Source: a bacterium
GTDB taxonomy: Bacteria; Bacteroidota; Bacteroidia; Cytophagales; Cyclobacteriaceae
Direction: 5' to 3'
DNA: 64,000 nt
Assembly (NCBI GenBank): GCA_024743255.1
Contig: JANSWY010000008.1
Coordinates: forward strand, 58,871 to 122,870
Shown in pieces: positions 56,701 to 64,000 of this stretch (within the stretch, counting starts at the first letter, position 1; each line of letters begins with the position of its first letter). Below the pieces are notes generated by a model. That model was not told the origin of the DNA. It was given only the letters and a program-made list of their open reading frames with translations, and did no database searches. Position numbers and translations under genes: made by a program.

Positions 56701-59700
56701 TCAGAATTATATGACATCTCCTTAAATGACATTTTGGATTGTGCAGGAAATGAAATTGAAATGTATGAAAGTCAGTTTGGTATTGGTAAAACACCTGAAG
56801 TAGGAGATCTCATTATTACTGAAATCATGCCAGATCCATCCCCTGTAATTGGGCTTCCAGAAGTTGAATATGTTGAACTTTATAACAACAGTAATGACCT
56901 GCTAAACCTTTCAGAAGTTTCATTTGGAGATGCAAGTAATACCCTGGATTTACCGAGCTATTTACTGGAAGCAAATGAATACTTAATACTAACCTCCAGC
57001 TCCGCAATTAGTGAGTTTGACACCATAAATGTACTTGGATTATCTGGATTTCCTTCTTTAACCAATAGTTCTGATAGCACTGGAATTTCAGTAAGTAGTG
57101 TTGTTCTCGATTATATATCCTATGATCTATCATGGTACCAGGATAGCGACAAAGACGATGGTGGATATTCCCTGGAAAGAATCGCTTTTACTAATAATTG
57201 TGATCCTGCAAGTAATTGGGCAGCTTCAAACTCCTCTACTGGAGGTACACCCGGTTATGAAAATAGCATTCTTAACCAAAACCCGGATAATGAAGCGCCA
57301 TCAATTGTGGGAGTAAGTGTGATCGGGCAAAATACGTTGGTTATCACATTCAATGAATCAATGGATACAACCACCTTCGAGACTGAAGATCTTGTAATTG
57401 AACCAACAATTGGAATAGGAAGTACTAACTGGAATGGCTTCTCAGAATTAGAAATTTCACTCTCTGCATCTATCGAAGAAAGTATTTTATACACTTTAGA
57501 TATTTCCAGCATCAATGATTGTGCTGGAAATATAATGAACAACTATAATGCAACCATAGGCATTGGACAAGCACCAGAACCTGGAGATATCATAATTACT
57601 GAAATTTTAGCTGATCCGACACCTATAGTTGGATTGCCAGAAGCTGAATTCATTGAGATTTTAAACAATTCAGACAAACTTCTCACACTTGAGGGTCTTA
57701 ACATAGAAGATCTTTCAGGCAGCTCTGAATTACAAGGAATATTCATGGCACCAGGGGAATATTTGGTATTAACCAGCACCGCCAATCTATCCAGATTTGA
57801 TGCTATTGAAAATACAATTGGGGTTAGTGGGTTTCCTTCCTTAGGAAATGACACTGATCTGGTAAAGTTGACTTTAGATGATGTAACTATAGACAGTTTA
57901 ACCTACGAAAGAGACTGGTATCGAGATACTGACAAAGATGATGGAGGATATAGTCTTGAACTAATTAATCCTGAAGCCATCTGTAGTGGACCTAATAACT
58001 GGATTGCTTCAATTAATGAACTTGGAGGCACACCAGGAGAACAAAACTCTGTATTCAGTACACTTCCAGACACAGAATCTCCAATCGTTTCAGGTTTCAG
58101 CTTTACAGCAAATCAAATCACTATTGAATTTAACGAGACAATGGATCTTGCTTCATTAAATGGAGGTACATATAGCTTTAACCCAAGTATGGACATCCTG
58201 GATATTGTGGCATCAAATGATCAGGTAAGTATTAATTTCCAGGAAGCAATTTCAGTAGGTACTTTGTTTGAACTAACAATAGAAGATGTTTCTGATTGCG
58301 CAGGGAATCTAATTGGGTCCACCACTTTGGAATTTGGAATTGGTAACACACCCGGTTTTCATGACATTCTAATAACAGAAATCATGGCGGATCCAGAACC
58401 TCCTAATGATCTGCCGAATGCGGAATATCTGGAGATTTTCAATAATTCCAACAACTTGATTGAGTTGACCGGATTGGAATTGAGCGACGCAACAGAAACT
58501 ACCGCAATCTCTGGCGGAATTCTCAAACCTGGAGAATACGCGATTTTAACTCCTAACTCATCAGTTTCATCATTCAACACATCAATTAAAGTGATAGGTG
58601 TTTCCAGTTGGCCTTCTCTTGGAAACAGTGCAGATGAAATCACTATCTCGTTAAACTCGGAAGAAATTTTTTATGTCGCATATAATGAATCCTGGTATGA
58701 TGAGACAGTGGACGGAGGAGTATCTCTTGAAATGATTGACACATCCAATCCTTGTGGTGAAGACAATAACTGGACAGCATCAATAAGTAATTCCGGAGGA
58801 ACACCTGGCGAACAGAATTCAACCAGCGCCTCAAACCCTGATCTTTCTGGACCCTCAATTCTGGGGGCTTTTGCCATTGATAACCAGAACGTTTTAATTC
58901 AATTGAATGAAAGAATTTTTATTGATGAAAATACCACCATTTCGATCAGTCCGGAGGTTGGTATTACCAGTGCATTTTTGGTTTCAACAAATGAAATAAG
59001 TCTTGATTTAGCAACAACATTAACTCCAAACGTAATCTACACAGTATCACTTAGCAACATCGACGATTGTGCTGGCAACTCATTATCAGATAACACTGCA
59101 ACATTTGTACTGCCTGAATCTGCTGACAGTCTTGATATTATCATTAATGAAATACTTTTTAACCCCAGATCAACCGGAGTTGATTTTGTGGAGATCTATA
59201 ATAGATCAGACCAGTTCATTAATTTGAAAAATTGGCGAATAGGAAATGATGACTTCTTTATTGATATGGATGCTGATTTAATCTCTGAATGTAATTTGAT
59301 TTTGGACCCAGATGAGTATCTGGTTCTAACTACAGATAAAGATGTAATCATCAATGAGTACCCACAAGCCTTAGCTGAAAATATCGTTCAGGTAAATAGT
59401 TTGCCAACATTGTCAAATGATGAAGGGACAGTTGTACTGATTGATTCTTCAAACAATATCATTGACTTGGTTGACTATTTTGAGGACTACCATTACAATC
59501 TATTGGATGGTGTAGATGGTGTTTCATTGGAAAGGATCAGTTCTGAAAGTGCAAGCAATGATGGTAATAACTGGAGATCAGCTTCTAGTATTGTTGGTTT
59601 TGCCACCCCTGGATATGAGAACTCTCAACAATTTAGCAATCAGCAAATCGACAGAGCTGTACAAATTGAACCTGAAGTATTCACACCGGGAGAACCTTCT

Positions 59701-59973
59701 TCCGGATTACCGACCTTTACTACAATTAATTATGAGTTTGATGCGGCTGGTAATTTTGCTAATGTCAGAATATATAATACAAATGGTCAATTGGTAAAGG
59801 TATTAGCCAATGGTGAATTATTGTCATCCACTGGATTCTTTAGGTGGGATGGAACCAACAACAACGGTAAAATCGCTGAAGTTGGTTACTATATTGTTCA
59901 CTTTGAATTATTCAATGCCGATGGATCTAAGAAAAGCTTCAAGAAAACGGTGGTAGTGGGAAGGCAGTTCTAA
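50710..59973 (+). CDS. Giant secreted multidomain protein with seven lamin-tail modules
   Basis: This 3087-residue exported protein has a signal peptide (about 1-21) and then a LamG-like jelly-roll (about 24-220). Four and later about eight Ig-like SbsA/Big_5 repeats of about 90 residues follow (220-597 and 765-1518; EISFSEPMDEATLAS-type strands). Seven lamin-tail domains begin near 598, 1519, 1776, 2032, 2292, 2551 and 2806, each opening like ITEILADPSPVVGLPEAEF. A FlgD-like C-terminal domain (about 2990-3087; VRIYNTNGQLVKVL, FRWDGTNNNGK) resembles type IX secretion signals. It is probably a cell-surface or released adhesin or matrix protein. Its stop interleaves with the convergent gene's (CTAA). 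Confidence 0.88.
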   Translation: MILRINFSFLFIFLTSLSLFGQINEDFTDGNFTSNPVWSGDDTEFEVDGGFTLHLNAPAATEESYLSTSNTNINLTTWEFQVSLGFNPSSSNRAFVYLVSDVADLEGSLNGYFVMVGNTDDEISLYRQDGTSTTEILDGTDDIVNSETVDVWIRVTRDNDGLWELFYDLTGTDTYTSEGTITDDTYTSTSYFGFVCDYTSTRSTLFNFDDISVIASSQVDSVIVTSENSATVIFNQEVEETTAESTGNYSVDNSITLASATRDASNLDEVDLVFNENLTSLTYQLSTSGIQDEFSSTAQTTASTFDFDYLVMELDTAITLSDSTIQVTYNQDVDETTGTNTANYSIDNSIGNPASATIVENDSNKVILEISSNFLDAITYNLAISNVQNKNQNSTVSNNQDFEYIEPLLIDTVIVNSSNELLVLFSKSLDQTTAETASNYSIDNSIGNPLTATLSNSDSVVLALSTELTDNTYEISISDVEDSDNNSIEDASTFSFDYLPLELNLVTVNSDKEIELQFNQALDQTSAETLSNYTINFDIGNPDSLDFTTGNSNILLYFSGLVNNEYEITIENLSNEAENAEITTTTADFTNSVATSFKDIIINEIFPDPNPSVGLPSGEFVEIYNRTEDHISIEDFTISGGTIDSAVIAPDSYIILTSSSESGDYAVYGDVVEVSSMPGLTNSGRLLTLQDQLGNDVDSINYTDDWYQDNAKSDGGYTLELINQDLACSDENNWIASNDSDGGTPGTANSVLDNTPDTSSPSIDNVNATDTDQIQISFSEPMDEATLASATYTISGFVITVNQVIESGFGGVILDLDMDLTSETTYELTVSGATDCSGNAIDGTAFEFYYDITAPQIQKVVINSFDQVTAVFNEPLNESIAESESNYSVDNALGNPSSAILDNDDNTRVTLTFSSDLLAATTYDLSVDNLEDTLGNAITTTQNINFEYSQQIDSVIVIATTLVDIYFDEAIDSAAATVVSNYDIEDVGNPSQAIPDESVDSLVHLVLPTNLDDNTTLTLIIENLLDADSNDLVTPEFEFIYDTRAPSPGSILVNDSVTLTVSFSEEIDAISSETLENYQLDNDAFPDSASLQSGSTEVILIFSEEFEEEVEQTLSISDIKDIYGNEMSSTRNLDFTFDELAPRIDTIQQFAEDSVMIQFVEYVDQTTAEDVTNYTFGGSVNPSEVSRYSLDSTIVFLKFASDLTESASLAIEIDNVADINGNAISDPVSTSMNTLNPTIAAITPISLNQVRLIFSKVMDAGSVSAITNYLLDDSVNPTSISTSDNQIIELTLSEELSDGTDYSLVLSDITDDNTNDLSETTFEFTFNDYLESLTILNEYTIQLVWEKDMGIPELTEFTLSNSGANPIAISRDSEDLNILQLLFADSLQENTADTLSWTGISDFNGITLPNGYATFFLDTNEPGIESIVSTYFNELTIIFSEDVESTSALASNHYDLLTVGNPTSVETITSTQYLLVFEDSLVDATDYDLIVDRVSDDSGNSIEDTVTFTFNAPYIPTLGDLIITEILADPSPVVGLPEAEFIEIFNNTSEDINLRQITLSDDSDEINLPDSILTAGSYSIIIDDSQTDNFSGISIISLSDFPSLGNSEDSISLSVNDEILETIEYSSDWYQDDSKDNGGYSLERINITPACADEENWTASLNSLGGTPGVENSVFNNNPDTENPEVSSLSISASNQLTIVFTESIDTSSIDNSDFNVALSISDIDKYYDSLIINFTEDIDSSVLYTITIESILDCAGNTLEIYNSEFAIGKIPEIGDLLFTEIMADPTPTAGLPEVEFIEIYNNSTSIINLNSVELSDATSTTELNEYLLESGEYLVLTSESNANSFDTVNVLGVSGFPSLGNNEDSLTLSIDSEVINTVAYDDTWYMDSEKDDGGYSLERINIEPTCSEELNWVASQNTIGGTPGSENSVFNNNPDSISPTVTELTASINSITIFFSEPVDTSSIQVSDISTSLSITGLEKSFDSLVVNLGESIIESELYDISLNDILDCAGNEIEMYESQFGIGKTPEVGDLIITEIMPDPSPVIGLPEVEYVELYNNSNDLLNLSEVSFGDASNTLDLPSYLLEANEYLILTSSSAISEFDTINVLGLSGFPSLTNSSDSTGISVSSVVLDYISYDLSWYQDSDKDDGGYSLERIAFTNNCDPASNWAASNSSTGGTPGYENSILNQNPDNEAPSIVGVSVIGQNTLVITFNESMDTTTFETEDLVIEPTIGIGSTNWNGFSELEISLSASIEESILYTLDISSINDCAGNIMNNYNATIGIGQAPEPGDIIITEILADPTPIVGLPEAEFIEILNNSDKLLTLEGLNIEDLSGSSELQGIFMAPGEYLVLTSTANLSRFDAIENTIGVSGFPSLGNDTDLVKLTLDDVTIDSLTYERDWYRDTDKDDGGYSLELINPEAICSGPNNWIASINELGGTPGEQNSVFSTLPDTESPIVSGFSFTANQITIEFNETMDLASLNGGTYSFNPSMDILDIVASNDQVSINFQEAISVGTLFELTIEDVSDCAGNLIGSTTLEFGIGNTPGFHDILITEIMADPEPPNDLPNAEYLEIFNNSNNLIELTGLELSDATETTAISGGILKPGEYAILTPNSSVSSFNTSIKVIGVSSWPSLGNSADEITISLNSEEIFYVAYNESWYDETVDGGVSLEMIDTSNPCGEDNNWTASISNSGGTPGEQNSTSASNPDLSGPSILGAFAIDNQNVLIQLNERIFIDENTTISISPEVGITSAFLVSTNEISLDLATTLTPNVIYTVSLSNIDDCAGNSLSDNTATFVLPESADSLDIIINEILFNPRSTGVDFVEIYNRSDQFINLKNWRIGNDDFFIDMDADLISECNLILDPDEYLVLTTDKDVIINEYPQALAENIVQVNSLPTLSNDEGTVVLIDSSNNIIDLVDYFEDYHYNLLDGVDGVSLERISSESASNDGNNWRSASSIVGFATPGYENSQQFSNQQIDRAVQIEPEVFTPGEPSSGLPTFTTINYEFDAAGNFANVRIYNTNGQLVKVLANGELLSSTGFFRWDGTNNNGKIAEVGYYIVHFELFNADGSKKSFKKTVVVGRQF
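55264..59126 (+). repeat. Five tandem lamin-tail/Ig units within the giant gene
   Basis: Successive units begin at about 55264, 56035, 56803, 57583 and 58360, a step of 768-780 bases (256-260 codons). Each unit holds one lamin-tail domain, a cysteine-containing CxxxNNW-like end with GGTPG, and one Ig-like domain ending in a DCAGN motif. Units are diverged at the DNA level (best near GTGTTTAATAATAATCCAGA), so duplication is old rather than recent. Confidence 0.8.
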
Positions 59974-61493
59974 ATACCTTCCTCATCGTAATTACATTCT
60001 TCAGGGTCTTCAGTTATATCAGAAATGTAATCTTCATACACATAATAATCGATCCCATCATACCAATCGTGATACATGACTGTTACATTATACTGTTTTC
60101 CTATGTAAAGCATGGACGGTTCACCGCTTAATGTTGATTCCATGTAGATCACAATTTCAGCCCCAAAATCCTTCACGTTTACAGATGAGATTCGATATTC
60201 TTCTGAGTCCATTATCATATCATGTGTAACATTACCATCTCCAAATGTGAAAACTGGTTGTTCGCATGTTTCATTATATCTCATGAATCCATCTTCAACT
60301 TCCATTACATTGGTATAACTACCAAAGTATTCCCCAACTGCTCCTGCAATTTCGTCACCTGAATATTCTCTTACGTTTTCAATCCCTGCATATTCATTCA
60401 AAGCACGTTGCAATGAAACTTCCACATCAGTAAAATCTTTGCTAGTCGCCAGGTCCATAGCCTGATCGTAATCGTCTGCTTCTATTGCTTTCTTAGCCAT
60501 CACACTGTAGGCTATATTGATATCGGTAGTAGAGAAATTGTCCTCCTTTATCCAACCTTCTTTAAACCAAGTAGCACCTTTAGGCTTTCCTCTAACTTTA
60601 TACCATTCTGCAGAATCATCTCTTTCGCTAACAGCTACAATATCAAATTCGAAAAACTTATCCTTGGTTCTTGTTAAAGGATCTGCTCGCTTGTAGATAT
60701 ATGTTTCATTTGTGATCGTTGCTGGATATGCATTTTCACCAATTAATCTTCTTTGAACCCATCCTTCAGAATTATCTGAAAGCCTTACTAACGCGTATTC
60801 ATTCTTCTTATCAGAATTTTCATCAACCTCGTACTTACCTAATAGATTAAGTTTTTCCCCTAGGTTGATTGATGTTAAGTACTTTCCTTTATCAGCTGGT
60901 GTCTCCCTAATTGATAATTTATCCCAAATGCAGGCACCAACTCCCATTTCTCTTTTATTACAAACTATCTTACCATCAGACTGTGTAATACACTCATCAA
61001 CAAATGGTGTTGGCAAAAAACTATCCCAATTATGCTCGTAATTAATCACATTGAAAGTACTGTCATTGACCTTTGCGTAATTGGCATTTGCTATTCCCAT
61101 ATCAAGGCATGCATCAAAAGAAACCGTCTTGTTATCTAATATTTCTCCTCCCCGGGTTGTAAACATGTATGCACTTCTAATACATTGGGACTCATCTTCA
61201 GTATGAAGAATGCTAAATTTGTTGAGCCCCTGACTTTGTCCAAGCCAAGCCAAAAAGTAGAATTGATGATAATTGATTACTTCCTGAACCCTTTCCGGTG
61301 TTTCGAACTTAGGTTGTAGTAATTTCTGGAGTAATTCATGATCTGTAATTTCCGTTAAACTAGAAATGTCTATTGAATCAGTATTAATTGTTTGTGGTTC
61401 AGAGATTGCAAATTGCGACTTGTAGGTGCTGAAATCTGTTTTCCCGCATCCAAATAAGATGATTGCTGCGAAAATCGAGTAAAAATATTTCAT
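59970..61493 (-). CDS. Lipoprotein with two SH3-like domains
   Basis: This 507-residue lipoprotein (AIILFGC, Cys at residue 16) has an N-terminal helical part of unknown type (about 40-190). Two bacterial SH3-like domains follow (about 195-265, KLSIRETPADKGKYLTSINL; and 275-345, YIYKRADPLTRTKDKFFEFD with WFKEGWI). A helical segment and a C-terminal region (about 390-507) with FTFGDGNVTHDMIMDSEEY complete it. SH3b domains often bind cell-wall peptides, so an envelope location is likely. It is convergent with the giant gene. Confidence 0.75.
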   Translation of the reverse strand: MKYFYSIFAAIILFGCGKTDFSTYKSQFAISEPQTINTDSIDISSLTEITDHELLQKLLQPKFETPERVQEVINYHQFYFLAWLGQSQGLNKFSILHTEDESQCIRSAYMFTTRGGEILDNKTVSFDACLDMGIANANYAKVNDSTFNVINYEHNWDSFLPTPFVDECITQSDGKIVCNKREMGVGACIWDKLSIRETPADKGKYLTSINLGEKLNLLGKYEVDENSDKKNEYALVRLSDNSEGWVQRRLIGENAYPATITNETYIYKRADPLTRTKDKFFEFDIVAVSERDDSAEWYKVRGKPKGATWFKEGWIKEDNFSTTDINIAYSVMAKKAIEADDYDQAMDLATSKDFTDVEVSLQRALNEYAGIENVREYSGDEIAGAVGEYFGSYTNVMEVEDGFMRYNETCEQPVFTFGDGNVTHDMIMDSEEYRISSVNVKDFGAEIVIYMESTLSGEPSMLYIGKQYNVTVMYHDWYDGIDYYVYEDYISDITEDPEECNYDEEGI

Positions 61494-61647
61494 GGTTAAA
61501 TAGGCGTTAGTGATCCGATCCCTTCTTGCTTCCCATAGTTAATTTAATTTTTTTCTGTCTTTTCAATGATATGCAACCAAAAAAAAATCAAGCATGGAAG
61601 TAATCAAATTGGTATATTTAATTGTTATCTATATAAACAGCTACGAA

Positions 61648-61803
61648 ATGAATTGTCTAATTAACAACATCGCCAAGTACTACACCGAAAAAGGTAGGAA
61701 ACTTGAGGTCATCAGAAGGTACCTAAGAATGAAATATAGAATCAATATTGATAGTAATGCTCTGAAATCAAGAATTGAATCATTGCAACTGTCTGAGGCT
61801 TAA
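61648..61803 (+). CDS. Small helical protein (51 aa), uncertain
   Basis: From the ATG at 61648 this gives 51 residues (MNCLINNIAKYYTEKGRKLE and on), fully helical and basic, with no membrane segment. The frame also opens at 61594, but those 18 residues are hydrophobic AT-rich codons (LVYLIVIYI) that look like upstream noise. I do not recognise a family. It lies between the SH3 lipoprotein and the DksA-like gene and would be a lone short cistron. Confidence 0.45.
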   Translation: MNCLINNIAKYYTEKGRKLEVIRRYLRMKYRINIDSNALKSRIESLQLSEA

Positions 61804-61932
61804 GCATTTTCAGATTTACATCTTAACACCCCAATTGAATTCGGGGATATTTTCTCCTCTGCGTTTCCAAAAATTTATTAGATTAGCGCAAATTTCAACC
61901 AACCCTTTGCCAGGAACCTTAATAATTTTAGG

Positions 61933-62313
61933 ATGGAAGAGAAAACCAAATATACCGCTGAAGAACTAAAGGAGTTTGAAGATTTGATCAATGAAAAACT
62001 TGATAAAGCCAAGAATCAATTAAACTTTATTAAAGAATCAATCTCTAAAACAGGTGACATGGGTACTGGAAGTACTTTCGGTACAATTAAGACTTTGGAA
62101 GACGGTGCAGAGACCGCTGAAAAAGAAAGCTTAAACCAGTTAGCTGCTCGCCAACAAAAGTTCATCAATAACCTTGAAAAGGCACTTATTAGAATCAAAA
62201 ACGGTACTTACGGCATCTGTATTGATACCGGCAAATTGATAAGCAAAGAAAGATTGAAGGCTGTACCTCACACAATGCATTCAATTGAGGCCAAATTAAG
62301 ACAAAGTAAGTAA
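61933..62313 (+). CDS. DksA/TraR-like protein without the full zinc finger
   Basis: This 126-residue protein has a helical coiled-coil (about 10-90; KEFEDLINEKLDKAKNQLNF) and a DksA-type tip region ending NGTYGICIDTGKLISKERL with AVPHTMHSIEAKLRQ. Only one Cys (in YGIC) remains of the four of the classical zinc finger, as in many Bacteroidota family members. It may still bind RNA polymerase through its secondary channel. It is directly followed by scpB, which begins with TTG right after its stop. Confidence 0.85.
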   Translation: MEEKTKYTAEELKEFEDLINEKLDKAKNQLNFIKESISKTGDMGTGSTFGTIKTLEDGAETAEKESLNQLAARQQKFINNLEKALIRIKNGTYGICIDTGKLISKERLKAVPHTMHSIEAKLRQSK

Positions 62314-62880
62314 TTGAATTACCTCATTAACCATATTGAGGCTTTGATCTTTTGTTCTCCCAAACCAATTGAGGAGAAAGAATTAAAGAATTGTCTGACT
62401 GAAATGTTTGAGGCAGATGTCCCATTAGAGGATATTGAGCAAGCTATCAAATCGTTAGAAGAAAAATATAATACAGACGAATTTTCAATTCATCCGGTTA
62501 AAAGCGGGGGAGGATACCAATTCCTGACAAAACCATCCTATCAGGCAAGTATTGGAATTCTTCTGAAGCAACAATCAAAAAGAAGGCTCTCCAATTCAGC
62601 TCTGGAGACACTGGCAATAATCGCATACAAGCAACCTGTTACAAAAGGTGAAATTGAGCAAATAAGGGGAGTCAACTGTGACTATTCTGTTCAGAAATTA
62701 CTCGAGAAAGAACTTATCGAAATCAGAGGTAAATCAGAAGCTATTGGTCGACCTTTGATATATGGAACTAGCCAGAATTTTATGGATTACTTTGGCATTA
62801 ATGACCTCAAAGATCTTCCTACTCCTAAGGATTTTTACCAGGAAGACGAAGAAAACACTATCGGAGACCAACAAGATTAG
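62314..62880 (+). CDS. scpB: Segregation and condensation protein B
   Basis: This 188-residue protein has two winged-helix domains: NHIEALIFCSPKPIEEKELK and NSALETLAIIAYKQPVTKGEIEQIRGVNCD with LLEKELIEIRGKSEAIGRP, the ScpB signature. It joins ScpA and SMC in chromosome condensation. Start is TTG at 62314, immediately after the DksA-like stop; no ATG is available before the conserved core. ScpA and SMC are not in the window. The gene is 26 bases upstream of rluB, a frequent scpB-rluB linkage. Confidence 0.93.
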   Translation: MNYLINHIEALIFCSPKPIEEKELKNCLTEMFEADVPLEDIEQAIKSLEEKYNTDEFSIHPVKSGGGYQFLTKPSYQASIGILLKQQSKRRLSNSALETLAIIAYKQPVTKGEIEQIRGVNCDYSVQKLLEKELIEIRGKSEAIGRPLIYGTSQNFMDYFGINDLKDLPTPKDFYQEDEENTIGDQQD

Positions 62881-62906
62881 CTAACTTCGTGGTTTAATAG
62901 TAAACC

Positions 62907-63713
62907 ATGCGTAAGAATAACCCGGGTAAATCCAAAAATCCTAACAAATCAAAATCTTCAAATAAGCCTCAGCAATCAACTGAGACGAGGCTAAATAAAT
63001 ATATTGCCAATTCCGGTGTGTGCTCCAGAAGAGAGGCTGATAAGCTAATCGCTGATGGTAAAATCAAGGTCAATAAAGAAATTGTGACTGAACTAGGATT
63101 TAAAGTGCAGCCAAAGGATAAGGTTTACTTCAATGGAAAGCTTCTGAAACCAGAGAAACTTGTCTATTTACTTTTGAATAAACCAAAAGATTACATCACC
63201 ACTACTGATGATCCTGATGGACGAAAAACCGTGATGGATTTGGTGGGTAATGCGGTTCAGGAACGAATTTATCCAGTAGGAAGACTTGATAGGAATACAA
63301 CTGGTCTTTTATTGTTTACAAATGATGGAGAGACTGCTAAAAAGTTGAGTCACCCTTCTTATGAGATTAAGAAGATTTATCAGGTTGATCTGGACAAGCC
63401 AATATCTCAACAGGACTTTGAGAAGATACAAAATGGATTAATGCTGGAAGATGGTGAGGCCATAGTGGACGATATAGCCATTTTAAGCAAGGATAAATCA
63501 ATTCTGGGGATAGAGATTCATATTGGCAGAAACAGGATTGTAAGAAGGATATTTGAGCATCTGGGGTATGATGTTATCAGACTTGACAGGGTAATGTATG
63601 GCCCACTTACCAAAAAAGACCTGACCAGAGGTAAATACAGATTCTTAGATGATAAAGAAATTGTTCTACTAAAGAATTTTAAAGCATCAAAACCTACCAA
63701 ACCTAAGCGATAA
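62907..63713 (+). CDS. rluB: RluB-type 23S rRNA pseudouridine synthase
   Basis: This 268-residue protein has a basic N-terminal tail (NPGKSKNPNKSKSSNKPQQS), an S4 RNA-binding domain (TRLNKYIANSGVCSRREADK) and the RsuA/RluB catalytic core with VGRLDRNTTGLLLFTNDG containing the active-site Asp, and IGRNRIVRRIFEHLGYDV. It isomerises uridine in rRNA; RluB versus RluE/F cannot be settled by eye. Its last 27 bases overlap the convergent barrel gene. Confidence 0.9.
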   Translation: MRKNNPGKSKNPNKSKSSNKPQQSTETRLNKYIANSGVCSRREADKLIADGKIKVNKEIVTELGFKVQPKDKVYFNGKLLKPEKLVYLLLNKPKDYITTTDDPDGRKTVMDLVGNAVQERIYPVGRLDRNTTGLLLFTNDGETAKKLSHPSYEIKKIYQVDLDKPISQQDFEKIQNGLMLEDGEAIVDDIAILSKDKSILGIEIHIGRNRIVRRIFEHLGYDVIRLDRVMYGPLTKKDLTRGKYRFLDDKEIVLLKNFKASKPTKPKR

Positions 63714-64000
63714 CGCTACGGTATAATCCGACAGGTCATCATCATTAAGGTGAAGTAAATCAACAGCCTGGATCATTCTGTAAGTAGCACCCAGACCTAG
63801 TCTAAGGTTACCTGTAATATTTGCTTCTATCTGAATCCCTGGCTCAATCACAAAAAATGCAGATTTATCAATGGTGAATTCAGTATCTATTCCATTATTG
63901 AAATAATTCTCATCTGAGACATCCATATTTCCTGCCCCCAACAAAATTGGAATGTTGATATGAATCATTTCCTTTGGAAATAGAATCCCGCCTATAAGGA
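63687..64000 (-). CDS. Outer-membrane barrel protein, C-terminal part
   Basis: The gene runs off the window end: the frame is open from 64000 down to the stop at 63687. The readable 104 residues are strand-rich (HINIPILLGAGNMD, AFFVIEPGIQIEANIT, LRLGLGATYRMIQAVDLL, YTVALSLRFGRF) and end in an outer-membrane-type terminal Phe. This is the last part of a predicted beta-barrel protein whose N-terminus and signal peptide lie outside. Any start assigned within the window would be artificial. Confidence 0.75.
   Translation of the reverse strand, partial: LIGGILFPKEMIHINIPILLGAGNMDVSDENYFNNGIDTEFTIDKSAFFVIEPGIQIEANITGNLRLGLGATYRMIQAVDLLHLNDDDLSDYTVALSLRFGRF

Noticed and set aside
1..64000. CRISPR array, insertion sequence, prophage, integron or plasmid replication gene
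   Set aside because: No direct-repeat array with spacers, transposase, integrase or phage structural gene was found on either strand; gene content is chromosomal.

Overview
The window looks like chromosomal DNA of a free-living, probably marine member of the Bacteroidota, most likely order Cytophagales. This is an inference from several signs: AT-rich DNA, almost no Shine-Dalgarno sequences, a tRNA promoter matching the Bacteroidota pattern (TTTG, 20 bases, TAGTTTTG), many secreted OmpA/PD40, lamin-tail and beta-barrel proteins, and conserved Bacteroidota-only hypotheticals. I see no insertion sequence, prophage, CRISPR array or plasmid gene. Genes are packed tightly and no gene-free stretch exceeds 300 bases.

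Layout. 1-4.6 kb: a glycosyltransferase with a tiny membrane-protein gene in front, a DUF1835 gene, then a three-gene membrane/redox operon next to a GbsR-type regulator; the same palindrome stands before both the operon and the regulator. 4.8-12.4 kb: an overlapping three-gene envelope operon (OmpA/PD40 protein, a 700-residue secreted protein of unknown function, a secreted TPR-CHAT caspase-like protein). 12.4-16.5 kb: PhoX-like lipoprotein, di-heme peroxidase and VIT-type metal transporter. 16.7-25.3 kb: methyltransferase, Na+/alanine symporter, the tesA-ybbA-ybbP neighbourhood with an added barrel gene, rhomboid protease and polyprenyl synthase. 25.3-33.9 kb: housekeeping (rnr, DEDDy exonuclease, lipB, manA, yraN, purM, M50 protease). 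34.0-39.4 kb: a second CHAT locus with a coiled-coil secreted protein and, convergently, a PorE-architecture lipoprotein. 40.1-45.0 kb: a two-component system in one operon with a Big_2-DM13 lipoprotein and a barrel, followed by a lipoprotein made of two RskA-like repeats; an 11-bp-spaced direct repeat precedes both the regulator and that lipoprotein. 45.3-50.6 kb: Hdr-like iron-sulfur pair, tRNA-Phe with promoter and terminator, THUMP-like methyltransferase, a barrel and asd. 50.7-60.0 kb: one giant 3087-residue surface protein with seven lamin-tail modules. 60.0-64.0 kb: SH3 lipoprotein, DksA-like protein, scpB, rluB and the end of a barrel gene.

The best candidate for an undescribed system is the pair of secreted CHAT protease-like proteins. 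Each keeps the His/Cys dyad, carries a signal peptide that places it outside the cytoplasm, and sits beside an OmpA/PD40 protein able to bind peptidoglycan. Known prokaryotic CHAT systems (Craspase, gasdermin-associated) are cytoplasmic. The second most useful result is two self-contained predicted regulatory circuits, the GbsR palindromes and the OmpR-type direct repeats, which can be read directly from the sequence.
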